Shown: positions 1 through 14,800, numbered from the stretch's first letter. The stretch is 64,000 nt of DNA from Effrenium voratum (GCA_963377175.1 CAUJNA010003001.1:711001-775000), one strand, 5' to 3'. Notes: generated by a model from the sequence alone, not told the origin. Translations and numbers: made by a program.

Positions 1-587
1 TTCCTTTAGGGATTTTTTTTCTTTTTCTTTTTTTAAGGGTTCTTGGTTGCGAAATACACTCTAGGTGTCCATGCCACGACGTCGGCCCCCTTTTGCAGCT
101 TGGTTTGAAGGGCAACCCCGAGGAAAACCACCTGTTTTCTTGGGTGTCTGCACGTATCCTATTGGTGAGATGCTACTTATGCACCAAAAGCAGCACGTAC
201 AGCATCTTTGTTCCTTTTCAGGTAACCTGCATCCGGAACCTTGCGGGAGGGCCTTGTGGCATAGAGACATTTGGCAAGCAGCAATTGACCCAAACAGGTT
301 GTTGGGCAATTAGAAGTTCCTGTTGAGTAAGGCATCCTACCCACAGAAAGCTTGTGCTTCCGCCCTTTCACCTGCTGTCACCCATGCAGGGCTTGAGGGC
401 GGCTTCTGCCAGACCCCTTGGTTTGGTCATGGGATAGGGGACCCACAAAATGGGCTTCGGTTTTCCCTTCGGCCTAACCTCCAGGCATCCCTGACATCTT
501 CCGAAATTGTGATCCGAGACTTGTTGGGTCAGGGCGGTTTCCTTTCACACATGGCCCCGATTTCATTTCACCGAGCGCCGGGCTGAG

Positions 588-631
588 GAACGCCTCCGGG
601 ACATGGAGCTGATGGTTGCGGATGAGAAGAG
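588..631 (+). CDS. AKR exon 1 (first one seen)
   Basis: Reads ERLRDMELMVADEK plus two bases of an Arg codon. Acceptor GCTGAG|GAA, donor AAGAG|GCGAGC (a GC donor). The phase fits exon 2 exactly, restoring AGG (Arg) before TGPVVATKF. The frame stays open upstream to about 567, so the true start may be a little earlier. This is where AKRs have the helix after the catalytic Tyr strand, but the match itself is weak; phase and position carry the call. Confidence 0.45.
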
Positions 632-3600
632 GCGAGCCGATGTTTTGCACTCCGGGCTCCGGGCTCCGCGTTCGATGCGGCGAGGGGTTGCTCAAGCTCA
701 AGCAAAGGGTGGTGCCCCGTTTTTCCCCCCACTGGAGATTTGGACTCCCAACCCCTGGGGTGGGTCGGGGCAAAGGAACTCCGGCAGCTTCTCTTGGAGA
801 GAGAGATCCCTGGAAAGAAGCGGGGAGCTACCATTTGGGGGGGTTCACACGCCCAAAACCCTCATTGGCCGTTCAGAGGCTTTACCTTGGAGCCCCAATT
901 TTTCAGTGGCACGCTCCAAATTTTACATTCCTTCAAAGATTTCGCGCGTTCGCTACAAATGGACATTTATCCAGCATCCAGCAGTCCGATTATGTTCTAT
1001 AGCTGTTGGGTTGGCTGCAACAGGGGTCTTCGTCTGCAATGCCGGCTGGAAACGCCCCGCTCTTGGATGACCACCCCACCCTGGAAAGTAGCAGGAGGCG
1101 CTGCTGGAAATTCGCATACCCACCAAATGTCCAGGGTTTCGACAAACTTCCGATAGAACTGCATTTTTGTTTCTGAGAAACCGAGTCCAAAGCTTGTCTC
1201 CTTTCATATTTTTAGGGTAGACTAAATATGAGACTCGGTCATATCTTGTTTTCAGTGCATGTAACACTTGCTGGTGCGTCAAGCAAGCAGCTTGGTGGGA
1301 TTCAGTGTCCTTTTTCATATATGGCTGTGGTTGTCAAAACCAATTGGATCCCATTTTGGGGTGGGTGCACCACCCATTTTAGTCTATTTTAGTGGGGATT
1401 GGGATGTTAACTCGGGGTACGATTTGGTTGCCATATTATTTCCAACGGGTGGTTTGCCTTTGACCCAAACCGTTACATCGGATGGGCTGCTCGCATAGGA
1501 CGGGCCCTGTGGTGGCCACGAAGTTTCTGCCCACGCTGCTGCGCTGGACGGAGGCGGTTCCGGATGGTCGGATGGTGGCGGGGTATGGAGGGCGCTCGGG
1601 CTGGTGAGGCTTGGAGGGTTCTATTGGTGGGTTCAAGTCCACGAATCGAAAACCATCAAAACATTAAGTTCCACCTGAGTGATTTGGGTGTAGGGTTGAG
1701 GGTTGGATGTAACTCTCAAGTCTTGTGGATGTGTTGGTGGTGATGCTGACGATGCAAGGCCTGCGATCCTGCGAGTGGACAGGCCCTAAAGTACTGGCTT
1801 TTCTAAGGCTGCCCCGCGCAAAATGGCTTCGGTTTTGAGCTTTGTTTCCCCTCAAACCCGTCAAGAAAGACACATGTTGTCAAGGGGAGGGTTCTTTTAG
1901 TGGGAAACCCAGGATCTATGTGGACCCCCTGGTTGACTTTGATCAGGGGCCCCCTTTTAGTGGGGGGCTTTCAATGGAAGCCCCGCCCGACCCCTCCATT
2001 GGATACCCCAGAGGTGTTTGGGGGTCTCAAAACCTGGCCTAAATGAATCGGGAGCGAACAAGGAAGCCGAAGCCATGTTTGGGTCCAGCCTAGAAGACGA
2101 GCCCATATTCCAAGCCAAGCGAAGGTTCGAACCCCATGGGCGCGATGGGGGCCAGGTTTTGGTTGTGGAAAATGAGTGGAGGGCAGTTGGTTGTGTGGAG
2201 GGAGTGGTTGTGTTTTGGTTGTGTGGTTGCAGTTTTGGTTGCTTCCTCCCTCCTGCCCTCGCTTGACTTGCTTGACTCACTTGACTCACTTGGCGAGAAC
2301 CCGACGGCATGGAACCCAGAGCCAGAGACTCACTCGGGTTCTCCAAATCGCCCCTGAAAAAAGTTGGAGGGGTTTTCCTTCTTTTCCCCTTCTTCAACGC
2401 CCAACAAACGGGTACCGCACCATCCAAAAAACCGGACGCCGCCCACCTGACATCACCCGGAGGCCAGCTTCCGGCGCGCGCTCAAGAGCTCCTTGAAGCG
2501 CCTGGGGCAGACCCGCTCGGCGCCTCGAAATCGAAAAATCGGGGGGCGAAGCCGGAGATGGAGCGAGTCCGGAGGGACCGGCCGGAAATGTCATGAACTG
2601 CCATTTGGTGAAGAATATAGTTTTTTGTTTTCCCCTATTGGTTTTAAAGAGAATCGATTTCACTACTGGAAAGATGTTCTCATTCTTTCCAGGGGACTTA
2701 ATCAAATGGAGGGCGGAAGGGCCAGCTCAAAGCCAAAATGCAAAAACATTCAAAAACATGCTAGAACATCCTGAACAGTTCCCCTCGTGGAAGGTGTCCT
2801 ATCCCTTGTGAAGCGTGCCCCTATTCTTGGCGAAGAAAATGGGGGAGTTAAGCAAATGGCACCGGTGTCCTTTTCGTTTCCCTTTTTTCCCCTCCAAACG
2901 GGGTATCCTCAAAAGAAGACACTTTTCTGGGAATGGCTTGTCAAAATAGGGATTTGGACCACCTCCAAAGTGGTTGGTGGGCATGAATCCCCACCGAGTT
3001 TTGATGTGCACCAAAAGGTTTATTCAAGATAATTCCCATCATATGGGTATGTCAAAATAGTCCGGCTAAACCCTATGCATGTTGCAGATGTCTTTGTATG
3101 GTTTATACTATATACTGTTCATACATGGCATACCCCGTACATGCTTCCCCCGGTTTGGATGTTCAAGGCGATCGTTCAGATTTGGTGTGGCGCAGAGACC
3201 CCCCTCTCATACAGACTGTCCATCAAAGAGGTCCTGTTGATACTCAGGCAAGCAACAAAAAGCTCTCACCCCACAAGGGGCAACACACTGCTACATCAAC
3301 CCACAGGAAGGCGCGCTTGTTGATTGTTTATCGGGAAGAACTTTGGTCAGTGCCTGAGGACATCTACTTCATCCACACTCCCATCCACCCACTGCCGCTG
3401 GAGGTGTGCGGCTTGCGGGTCTATGCGGGTCTCGCGATGTGTGGATCCAGTTTCGGGGCTGGCTTTGGCTGTACTCCGGCACAGCTGATTTCCTACATTG
3501 CATGGTGGCCAAGCCACACGGAACCGAACAAGAAGCGCAGATGAGGGTAAATCAGAGGGTCCTTGTTCCACTACTTGCCATCTGCAGTATTGCATTGTAT

Positions 3601-6600
3601 GTCCTCAATTGGGTGCATCGTTCAACTGGTTGATTTCTTTGGTCGGTTTCCCTGCCAACCATCCAGAGGTGGGTTGGCTGCTTCTGCCAAAAGGAGGCGT
3701 ACTTCACCCAACCCAGAGGGCACCGAACCTCCTTCCAGGCCTCTTTTCACGCGCCCTTTGCTTCTTGGGAGCGAACAGCGGTCAAAAAAACAAGAAGTCG
3801 ACCGACCTGCAGATGCAACCATGTTGTTGCATGGTTGTTGTTGGGAAGCATTTGACAATTTTGCTTATTGGGGTCTAGTGGGAAGTCCCCACTTAACTGC
3901 TAAAGTTTAAACTATGCTCCCCTACCAAGGTTGGGGCAGAGTTGGGCCTGGGTATTCTGCATGGCAGAGCCAAAAGCTAATGGGTTTTTGGGGCACTCAG
4001 TCCATGCCACCTGGTGCGAGGTTTGGGTGCGGGCTGCGGCGAAGGCTAAGAAGGAGGGCCTCATCCGCGAGATCGGCATCTCCAACTGCAACGCACAACA
4101 GGCGGACCCAAAGCGACCCGAAAAACCCACCTGAAAAACCCACCGAACCACTTGACTCCAATTGGGTTGGATCTTTAGACTTTTAACGTTTTGGGAAATA
4201 AAGGTGTTTGCCACTAACCCCCCCATTTGCTTAAGACTTAAAAAGGGAATCTATCACTACTGGACATATTTTTTCCCGGGGGCTGAAGCAAATGGCAGAA
4301 ACCCAACTCGAGTAAAAACCCACCTAACCAAACCTAACCAACCTCAAAGCCTTGTTGGGGTGTGAAGGGGAACCAAACCCACCTATCAAAACCAAACCTA
4401 GACCAACCCTACACCAAACCCTTGTGTGGTTGGGGTTTGAGGGGGAGCCAACGAAAAGCATTCTCAGTTTAGTTTTTCTCCCCATGCCTTTCCTTTGGTT
4501 GGCCACGGGTTTAAACCTACGGCCTTGGCCGTGGTTCCAATCCGTCACTGAAGGCCTTGGATTGAAGGGTTTGCGGTGAACAGCCCGTGGACAATGTCGT
4601 GTTTTTTGTGTACCTGTAAGTTGTTTTCATTAAATTTGAGGGTCAATTTGTTTTACTCGAGGGTTGTGTTGGGGAATCTCCTGGAGCACATGGACCGAGT
4701 TTTGTTGGTACCTGTATGATTCTGGTCAGGACTATTCCACGGACGTGATGGGGGGATTGAAATTGACCCTGTGGCTCAATTTTCCTCAAGGGGCTGACTT
4801 AAAGCCGCTCTGCGGGTCTGAAACTTTTCGCCTTTTCCCCTTTTAACCAGCCACAAGTTTCTCACTTTCCTCAGTTGTTCAGTGGCACCAAGTCTTTTTC
4901 CTCTTTTTTGGGTGGTTGCCCTACTAAAAACTGGCCCAAGCCCCAAAAAGGGTTCCCTTTTTTTCCAGGGTCACTGAACAACTGAGTTTCTGCCGCGGTC
5001 GGATCTGTTGAAAGACTCGACGCTGAGGTGCAGCGCGCATGCGCGGAGGCGGAGAAGCACGGGTGCCGCATCGCGGCGAACCAGATCATGTGCCTCGGGC
5101 TTCTGCTCAGATACTTCCATTTTTTTTATTTTTATTTTAGTATACATTTTTCCCCATGTTGGTTTTAAAGGGAATCTATCACTACTGGAAATATTTGCAT
5201 TTTTTTCCAGGGGATTTAAGCAAATGGAGGGATAGCAATGGACAAAAGTGCCAACCAACCATACCTGGTTGATTAATAGGGGGGTGTCCCCTTTTAGTGG
5301 GGATTCATCACTTTTGGAGGGAACACGCCCCTAATGATTTGGGACGGGTTTATTAATCCTGAGTCAACATCAGGTGTGGGTATTTGCATAGGGGGGGCCC
5401 CCAATTGGGTGGTTTCCCTTTGGTTTTCCTTTTAAAAAACCTCCCAAAAAGGGTACTCTCCAAAATTGCCCTTTTGGTTCTTTCCCATGGGCTTTGGGTA
5501 GACCGATCGTTTTTGTTGGTTCGATAGGGTGGGAGTTGTTTCCGGAATGACCCCGACGAAACGCATCCTTTGTGGCTCCCGTTGAGGGTATCCCGAAACA
5601 GCTCGTTCCCAATCCTGACGGTGATTCCCTACTGAGAATCAGCAAATAAAAGCGGGGGATTTGGTGGAGCTTGTTTCAGTTTTGTCCAGTTGAAAAGACT
5701 GCAATCACTTTTAGGGAACAACTCGAGATGTTTCCAACAGCTGGGCTTCTCATATTCAGCCCGTAAACAGCACGCCCAAGGAATCTCACTATGTTTTTTT
5801 TTGTCGAACGAATGGATGTTTGAACTGGCAGCTAGTGCCAGCTTCGGAATAATCTGGAGGAGCATGCTCCTCAGCGGAATCCTGTTCCCGACTTAAAGGC
5901 GACCCCCAAACCTCCAGCGGGGCCAGGGTAGGATGCTTCAGGGCCTGCACGATGTGCCCCTATCTGAGCTCAGCCAAAATGGAGAAAATGGAAGGTTTTG
6001 AACACGGCTGTTACCCTTCTCAGTCTTTTTTTTCCGCTGAAAATGGTCTCTGGTCCGGTTCTGTGTTAATGTGTGAGGTTCGGTTTGTTTGATTCATTCC
6101 ATGTATGTTTCCGCAATTTTGTGTGCCCATCTCTTTGTCCCATTTGTCTTCGGTATTTATTATATCGTTCCTTCCAAACAAGTCAGTGGCTGCCTGTTAG
6201 TCCCCACTCACAGTAGCCACCTTTTGAGGCCATACTATGAAGACCACATCATGGTAGATAGCTCCTGTCTTAGACCCCACAGATGGAACACGCCGACCCC
6301 TTTTGGACGGCGGTTTGTTTGATGCTCCGGAGGGGATAGAGTTTCAATCAATGGGTTCCAGCTTTCACCAAAGTCCATAGAGCCCATAGAGCCCAACTCC
6401 CAGGTCTCAGCCCTTTTGCCAGGGACCAAAGGGAACACATCCCACCCGAAGGCCTGAAGAGATGTTGGAAGGGTTGGACACCCCCGCCCACCTTTTTTTT
6501 TTTGTTGTGACAGCCACTCCGGTTGGGTCCTCCTCTCCTCCAATTTGTTGAGATTTTCAGGTGGACTAAATATGAAACAGAATCAGACAACCTGAATGTT

Positions 6601-8833
6601 GACCCCCAATTCACCTCTCAGTCACCAAAGGGGGTCGCCCTGCAAAAACAAAAACAAACAAACAGACAACACGACAAAACGGGGGGCCGACGTCTCTGAT
6701 TTTCGGTGTGCCCGGTGTGGCTTTGGGGGGGGGGGGGCTTCAAGGAGGGGACGCCTCAGGTTCAACTTGCTGTGCTTTAACAGCCCGGAGCTGCAGGCCA
6801 CAGCCAAGGTCTGCAAAGAGAAGAACGTCCGCGGGCCGGCAGAGATTCTAGGGGTCGATGGCCACACTGGCCGTGGTAGGGCGCTTCTGCTTTTTTTTAA
6901 AAAAAAAATGTGTGTGCGTGTGTGCTTTTCTTGCGGGTGCCCTTCTTGGGGTCGGTCGAAGGGAAAACTCGAGGGTTCTCTTCTTAGGGTCGGTTTCGAG
7001 GGAAACCAACAGGAAAGCCGCCACGCCGTCCCTTTTTGTTGTTGGGGAGATTCGCCTTATTTTGACATACATTTGAAAGATGAACCAAGAGAAGAGGAAC
7101 CCACACGGAAAGGCCACGCAGTTTGAGAGATGCCCTTATCCAATCACTACTCAAACTGTTGGGCAAACCTTTGATGTTTGCCTTGGGATCTTTGATGCGC
7201 TCCAAAGTTATCTGCCACAGATTTCCGCAGACCCCTAGACCAGGCTCTTAAGTGTTTTCCTGACAGCTATCCGACCCCCCTGATGCCCTTGCGGCCTCGC
7301 GAGACATACTGTGCAACTGTTCGAAGGGTTTCAGCTCCGTTTCGCCTCTATGAGTCTCAGGTTGGTGAAGTGTTCTTTCTCGCCTTCCCTCTGAGCCAGC
7401 TCTCTTCACCTCTCTTCCGGACTCTCTTCTGGATATCTGTTCCAGCTCAGCTTTTGACCGGGAGGTTGGTCCCGTTTTCTTTCTAAGCTTCCCTCTGAGC
7501 CAGGTCTCTTAGGGAGGTTGATGTCCCAAAAAAAGAAACCCCTGAGTTTAAGTCTACCTTGAGGCTGTCAAAAAGCGGAACCCTGCCAGGAGTGGTGTCT
7601 TGAAGCCAACAAAACACGGGGGTTGATCAAAGATCCTTTACATAGGATGACGATTGGTTGGAAAACCACGAGAGCGATGATAGCTCCCACTAAATGAGAA
7701 CAGTTATTCATGGAAATTTGCGGGCCAGGATTGTTGATCAACCCCCACATGTGAGCACCCAAAACGGCTTCCTATTGACCATGTTAGGAGGTTCTACATG
7801 GTTTCATGGGGATTGCAACAAGGATCGTGACAACCTTTATAACCATGCTGGTAGAACCACCTGTGAGTGGGTTTCGGGCACTAGTCAAGTGTCATGCCCA
7901 AGGTGATGAACTTCCTTGGCCGAGCATCCAAGCAGTGGAACCCAGGGCAAACAAAACCCGTTGGATTATTTGGGGCAGAGAACATCCTTTCCTCTTTTGG
8001 GGAAGCAGCCCCTGAATGATTAGGTTGAAGCCGGGTCGTCCAGCGCACGCGGGACGATCCTCAGGCATCATCGCTTTTGGCACCGTGGGGCAGGGGCTGC
8101 TGGTGGACAACCTCACGGAGGATGCTGCGACTTCGAACGCCAAAACCCTGGCGAGACATGGGTCCGTCCTTTTTAGAGTTGGTACCCCCTTGTTTGGTGG
8201 TCTTAAAGGGAAGCCAAAAGGAAAACCATGGAAAACTGTTTTGGGCGGCCCAAGCTCAAAAAAAGTCAGACCAGAATTACTCAGGTTGAGCCACGGTGGT
8301 TTTAACGGTGGCATTTGAAGCCCTTCTTGTTCAGAATGGGAAGCTCCTGAAGCCCCAACCTCCAACCAAAGGCCCAGTTTGATTCTTCCACGGAAGCTGA
8401 GCCCCGAAGTGGAAGACTTGGTTCCATTGAGGCCAATTGGGGGGAGCTTCCGGCTTCTGGCTGTTTGGTCTGGCTGTTTTTTTGTTGTTTCCCCCTGTTG
8501 GTTTTAAAGGGAATAGGTCTCCCAGTGCCCTTTTACCCTTTTTTTGGGGGAGGGTTCCCCCACTAAAATAGACAACAGAAAAAAATAGGGTACCCTTATT
8601 CTAGCCTCTGGAGGAGCCAGATCACTACTGGACATATTGTTGCAACTTTTTCCTGCGGACGCACACGCCCAACGGCAGGGCGCGGACCCAACGTCAACTT
8701 GGGTCGTCTCGTCGTCTCTCGGGTCGTCACGAGGAGAAGTTCGGCAAGATCCGGCTGGCCAAGATGACGGGCTTGCAGCGCGCGGAGATCGAAGAGCTGA
8801 GGGCGGCCATTGACGCCTGGGATCGACATGGGC

Positions 8834-8869
<36 letters not shown>

Positions 8870-11800
8870 GCTACCCCCCCCCCCCCGCAGGTACCCAGGT
8901 TTGGGCTTGGTTCAGATGTGCTTTGACCGCGGAAGCAGGCAGGAAGAACAGCTCAGATTTGCACACTGCGAGACCAGAGGAAGGAGGTTTGCCTCATTGA
9001 AGAAAGACGCCTTGGACGTGACCCATGCCCTTTTTCAATGGCTCTTCCACACAAAATTCAATTCACATGTCTTCCCACACAAACCATGCCTTCTTTCAAA
9101 GGCTCTTCCACAGAAAATTCACACATCCTCTCACCCAACACATGTCTTTTTACATGTCTTCTTTCAATGAAACAACGGCAGCATATGTGAAAGAGTTGCC
9201 AAGGAAAGTGAACCCTGTGTAGAATAACGCCAGGCTATGGCTGGGACAGTTTGTGTTACATAAATGGTGGTTTTACATGATACTTACTGTCTTTTGCTGT
9301 ATTTTGTGCATCACTGTAACCCTGACTCATCCACAAAGACTCACATATCATCTCACACAAAACATGTCTTTTTCAATAACTCTTCTCTACAGAAAATTCA
9401 CATATCCTCTCACCCAGAAGGTGCCTTCTTTCACAAAGGTTCACATATCCTCTCATCATGCTCAAATATTGCGCAACATTTGGAATTTGTTGCGCAACAT
9501 TTCCCTGGACCAAGAAACCCAAAAACCAAAAAAAACCTAAAAACCAGCCATGGTGGGGGCTAGGATTGTTTGTTTGTTTTGTGTTTTTGGGTCCACAAAA
9601 TGGCCTTGCAGAAAATGCATGAGTTCAATCAGAATACACTGTAAATATCAATGGTTTTGATACATGATGCAACAACACCTGGGTACTGGGGGGGTACCAT
9701 ATATATATATATATAAACTTGCTGGTGTGATAGAATAGGCAGGGAATGAGAAGTGGCATGACCCTTATATTTACCATCCAACTGGTTCAACTGGTGGTGA
9801 ATTATTCCGAAATCCCCAAATCCAAAAGCGACTTGCTGGCGCGAGAGGATTCCATTTACTGGTGGTGTTCCGGGTTGCCAGGGGTTCAGCGCCCACAACC
9901 ACCAATACAAACCCACAAAGGGTTTCTTGCTTTAAGGAACCCTGTGGCGAGAACAACACTTTCTGGTGCGAGAGGCAGGGAGTGAGAATTGGAATGCCCC
10001 TTATATTCACCATCCAACTGGTGGTTTCCTTTGAACCGGGAATCCTTGGACCAGCAAGGAAAGCAACGGGCGCCTGCCAGAGGGTTTGAGGATCTATTTT
10101 GGTCATGTTAAAGGTGATCCAGCTGAGATTGTCCTGAGCAGGTGATCTTCGGAACTGCATCCTTTCGGGAAATACAAAGAGAATCCGACAGTTGGAATTA
10201 TTTGTTCGGGGTTTGGCTCTGGAGCGTTTGGGTGAACTCAGCCATGACCTTGTCCTGGCATGTTGATCGAGTTTCCTTTTGGGCGGTTCCTTCCGTTAAG
10301 CAGAATATACGGAATAGGGAACCACCTGAAAGCTTGTTGGTGGACATGAATCCCCAAATAAAACCGATGTCCACCGAAAGGTTTCCAGTTCGAATTTGTA
10401 CCCATATCCATTGAAGCTTGTGAAGTAACTGTTCATCTTGTGCCAGATGTGCTAGATGTGCCTGTTATCAGGCCTCCGGTGGGGCTTCCCTTTTGCCACT
10501 TTTCTTTGGCTACGTCTGTCTTTGAAGAAACACACACCAACCAGCCAGCCAACCAACCAACCAGCCAGCCAACCAACCAAACAACCAACCAACCAATCAG
10601 GGAGTTGTTGTTCTCTTGGCTCTCTTGCTGGCGTGGTTTGCGGTATCCCCTGCGATTGGGTTTTCCTCTTGAGACTTCTCTATTGAAAACATGTATGATT
10701 TCACCCCGAAGGTTAAATTGGGCTCACTTTTTGGTTTCCCGTTTTGGAGGGGCGTTAGCGGATAGCCAGAGGGAATTTTGAAATGGAAGGTTTCCTTTGT
10801 CATTTCCCAAAAGCAGCACAAAACAAAACTCCGCATTTCCGTTGGTTGTCCTTTACACGCGCCCCCAAAACGGTACAACAAACCAAAACACGGGGTGCCA
10901 AAACAAGAATCGCCCAACAGAAACAGCACAGACAGTGGCACTGAGTGGGCAAAACAATCGGCCAAAAGCAAACGCTCCCCTTCGTGGCCATGGACACGAG
11001 TCTATTTTCCAGGCCCTCGAAACCCACAAATCCCGCATCCGAAAGCGGTAGCCCTCTAGAGTTCCGCGTGCCCAAGCCCTAGGCCCTGCCTTTTAGCCAC
11101 TCAAAACCCAGGTTAGGGGACAGTCCCCTTGATCGGTGCGGAGTTCTGCCCGATTCTGGTCCATGGATTTTGGGGTTTGGATCTTGGCTCATGGCTCTCA
11201 ATACCCTCAATGAACTGACTCATAGACTCTTTCGCTAACCCGCATGGGATCCATTGCACGGCCAGAGCCCGAACTCCATGTTTTTGTCCTGGCTCGTTGG
11301 ACTGTAGGAAAGACTGGCCCAGAAATATCAGAAGTCCATGGCGCAGATCTGCGCCTCGCAGAGGTGAGGTTGGAGGGTGGTGAGTTGGGCGCCCCTTTGA
11401 CCTTCAGTGCCCATCACCGGGTGGCTTTTGTAGGGGTCCTGTAACATCAACTCATGGCTGGTGGTGGACTTAGGTAGTCAGGCAGGCCCTTAGGATCCTG
11501 TTGGGCAGAATCTCAAAACAGGTTTGTGGCCGCAGAGCTCCAGGTTGCTTCTTTCAGCTTTCAGTGGATGTCCAATAAAAAGCGTAACCGATATATAGCT
11601 ATGGCTCAGAAAGATGTGCCAAAATGGCACCTTGGTAAATGGAACCAAAGACAAAAACCTGCGTAACCCTGCTGTTTAATCTTGAGCCACACCCATATAA
11701 GAGGGCGCTCTGGGTCTTTGACATGGCTTTCAGAGGAAATCCTCTACAAGGCGCTTTGTTGCGTCAAAAACTGTCCTATGGCCATCAATTATGATTCCAA

Positions 11801-14800
11801 AACCAGACCGGATTCAGTAACCAGGATTCGGCTTTTCCCTGGAACTAGGAGTCTAAAAACAAGTGGGATTCCAAAACCGGGATTCACAATCCGATGAAAC
11901 TTGGCATTGGTACACGTTGGTTTTAGGGTTGGTTTAGGGTTGATTTAGGGCCGGTTGGGTTAGGGTTGGTTTAGAGTTGGTTTGGGGCTGGTGTTGGGTC
12001 GGTTTCAGGCTCGGGTTGCTGTAGGGTCGGTTTATTCTTGGCTTCAGTTGGTCCAGGATTGTTGTCGGCTTGGTTTAGGGTTTCAGGTTCGTTTAGGGCT
12101 GGATGGTTGGTTTAGGGTGCGCTTAGGGTTGATTTGGGGTTGGTGTAGGGTTGGTTTAGGTCAGGGAAATTTTAGGCTTGGACTAGGGCGTTTGGGGTTT
12201 GAGGATTGTTTGGGCTGGTTTAGGGTAAGTTTAGGGTTGGCTTACGTTGGTTTAGGGTGGGCTTAGGCTTGGCTTGGGTTGGTTTAGGGTCGGTTTGGGG
12301 TTGGCTGAGGCTTGGTTTAGGGTTGGTCTAGGGCCGCTCAGGGTTGATTTGTAGGGTTGGTTTAGGTCTAAGGAAATTTTAGGCTTGGACCAGGGCGTTT
12401 GCGGTTTGAGGATTGTTTGGGCTGGTTTAAAGCAAATTAGGGTTGGTTTACGTTGGTTTAGGGTTGGCTTGGGTTGGTTTAGGGTCGGCTTGGGGTTGGC
12501 TTGGGCTTGGTTTAGGGTTGGTCTAGGGCTGTTGTCAGCTGGTCGGGGTCGTTTAGGGTTGGCTTGGGGTTGGTTTAGGGTTGATGTAGGGCTGGCTTGG
12601 GTTTGGTTTAGTTGCCGAAACTTGAAGGCTGGCCTAGGGCCGGTTTAGGGTTTGAGGTTTGTTGGGTTATGGTTGGTTTAGGGTGGGCTTAGGGTTGGTT
12701 TTGGGTTGGTTTAGGTCTGGTTTAAGATCGGTTCAGGGAGTTGTTTAGGGTTGGCTTAGGGTTGGTTGAGGGTTATTTTAGTTGGTTCCGGGTGGGCTTA
12801 GGGTTGGTTTGGGTTGGTTTAGGGCCGGTTTGCGGTTGGCTTAGGTTTGGTTTAGGGTTGGTCTAGGGCTGTTGTTGGCTTGTCGGGGCAGGGTTGGTTT
12901 AGGGTTGGTTTAGGGTTGATTTAGGGCCGGTTGGGTTAGGGTTGGTTTAGAGTTGGTTTGGGGCTGGTGTTGGGTCGGTTTCAGGCTCGGGTTGGTGTAG
13001 GGCGGTTTATTCTTGGCTTCGGTTGGTCCAGGGTTGTTGTCGGCTTGGTTTAGGGTTTCAGGTTCGTTTAGGGCTGGATGGTTGGTTTAGGGTGCGCTTA
13101 GGGTTGATTTGGGGTTGGTGTAGGGTTGGTTTAGGTCTAGGGAAATTTTAGGCTTGGACTAGGGCGTTTGGGGTTTGAGGATGGGCTGGTTTAGGGTAAG
13201 TTTAGGGTTGGTTTACGTTGGTTTAGGGTGGGCTTAGGGTTGGCTTGGGTTGGTTTAGGGTCGGTTTAGGGTTGGTCTAGGGCCGCTCAGGGTTGATTTG
13301 TAGGGTTGGTTTAGGTCTAAGGAAATTTTAGGCTTGGACCAGGGCATTTGGGGATTGAGGATTGTTTGGGCTGGTTTAGGGCAAGTTTAGGGTTGGTTTA
13401 CGTTGGTTTAGGGTGGGCTTAGGGTTGGCTTGGGTTGGTTTAGGGTCGGCTTGGGGTTGGCTTAGGCTTGGTTTAGGGTTGGTCTAGCGCTGTTGTCAGC
13501 TGGTCGGGGTCGTTTAGGGTTGGCTTGGGGTTGGTTTAGGGTTGATGTAGGGCTGGCTTGGGTTTGGTTTAGTTGCCGAAACTTGAAGGCTGGCCTAGGG
13601 CTGGTTTAGGGTTTGAGGTTTGTGGAATTTTGGTTGGTTTAGGGAAGGCTTAGGGTTGGTTTAGGGTTGTTTTGGGGCTGGTTTGGGGTCGGCTTAGGGT
13701 TAGGGTGGTGTAGGGTCAGATAAAGGTTGGCTTCGCTTGGTTTAGGGTTTGAGGTTTGTTTTGCGCTGGTTTATGGGTGAGCGTAGGGATTCAGGGTTGG
13801 TTTGGGGTTGGTTTAGGGTTGGTTTAGGGCTGGTGTAGGGTTGATTTAGGGCCGGTTCAGAGTTTGATGTTTGGGGTGGGGTTAGGGTTGGTGTAGGGTT
13901 GGTTTAGAGTTGGTTTGGGGCTGGTGTTGGGTCGGTTTCGGGCTCGGGTTGGTGTAGGGTCGGTTTATTCTTGGCTTCGGTTGGTCCAGGGTTGTTGTCG
14001 GCTTGGTTTAGGGTTCAGGTTCGTTTAGGGCTGGATGGTTGGTTTAGGGTGCGCTTAGGATTGATTTGGGGTTGGTGTCGGGTTGCTTTATTTCTAGGGA
14101 AATTTTAGGCTTGGACCAGGGCGTTTGGGGTTTGAGGATTGTTTGGGCTGGTTTAGGGTAAGTTTAGGGTTGGTTTACGTTGGTTTAGGGTGGGCTTAGG
14201 GTTGGCTTGGGTTGGTTTAGGGTCGGTTTGGGGTTGGCTTAGGCTTGGTTTAGGGTTGGTCTAGGGCCGCTCAGGGTTGATTTGGGGTTGATGTAGCGTT
14301 GGTTTCGGTCTAGGGAACTTTTAGGCTTGGACTAGGGCGTTTGGGGTTTGAGGATTGTTTGGGCTGGTCTAGGGCAAGTTCAGGGTTGGTTTACGTGGGC
14401 TTAGGGTTGGCTTGGGTTGGTTTAGGGTCTGTTTGGGGTTGGCTTAGGCTGGGTTGGTGTAGGGCTGTTGTCAGCTTGTCGGGGTCGTTTAGGGTTGGCT
14501 TGGGGTTGGTTTAGGGTTGATGTAGGGCTGGTTTGGGTTTGGTTTAGTTGCCGAAACTTGAAGGCTGGCCTAGGGCTGGTTTAGGGTTTGAGGTTTGTTG
14601 GGTTATGGTTGGTTTAGGGTGGGCTTAGGGTTGGTTTAGGGTTGGTTTGGGGCTGGTTTGGGGTCGGCTTTGGGTTAGGGTGGTGTAGGGTCAGATAAAG
14701 GTTGGTTTCGCCTTGGTTTTAGTGTTGGTCCAGGGTTGTTGTCGGCTTGGTTTAGAGTTTGAGGTTTGTTTTGGGCTGGTTTATGGGTGAGCGTAGGGAT

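Noticed and set aside
603..1070. 155-codon + ORF near the left edge
   Set aside because: Its frame differs from the AKR exon at 588-631 and runs through intron sequence. A patch near 770-830 (KELRQLLLEREIPGKKRG) recalls a SAP helix but has no matched splice sites.
8887..9000. Apparent exon after a poly-C tract and CAG at 8874-8890
   Set aside because: The acceptor looks good, but none of the frames continues the AKR, and exon 10 at 11308 fits in phase and in family sequence.
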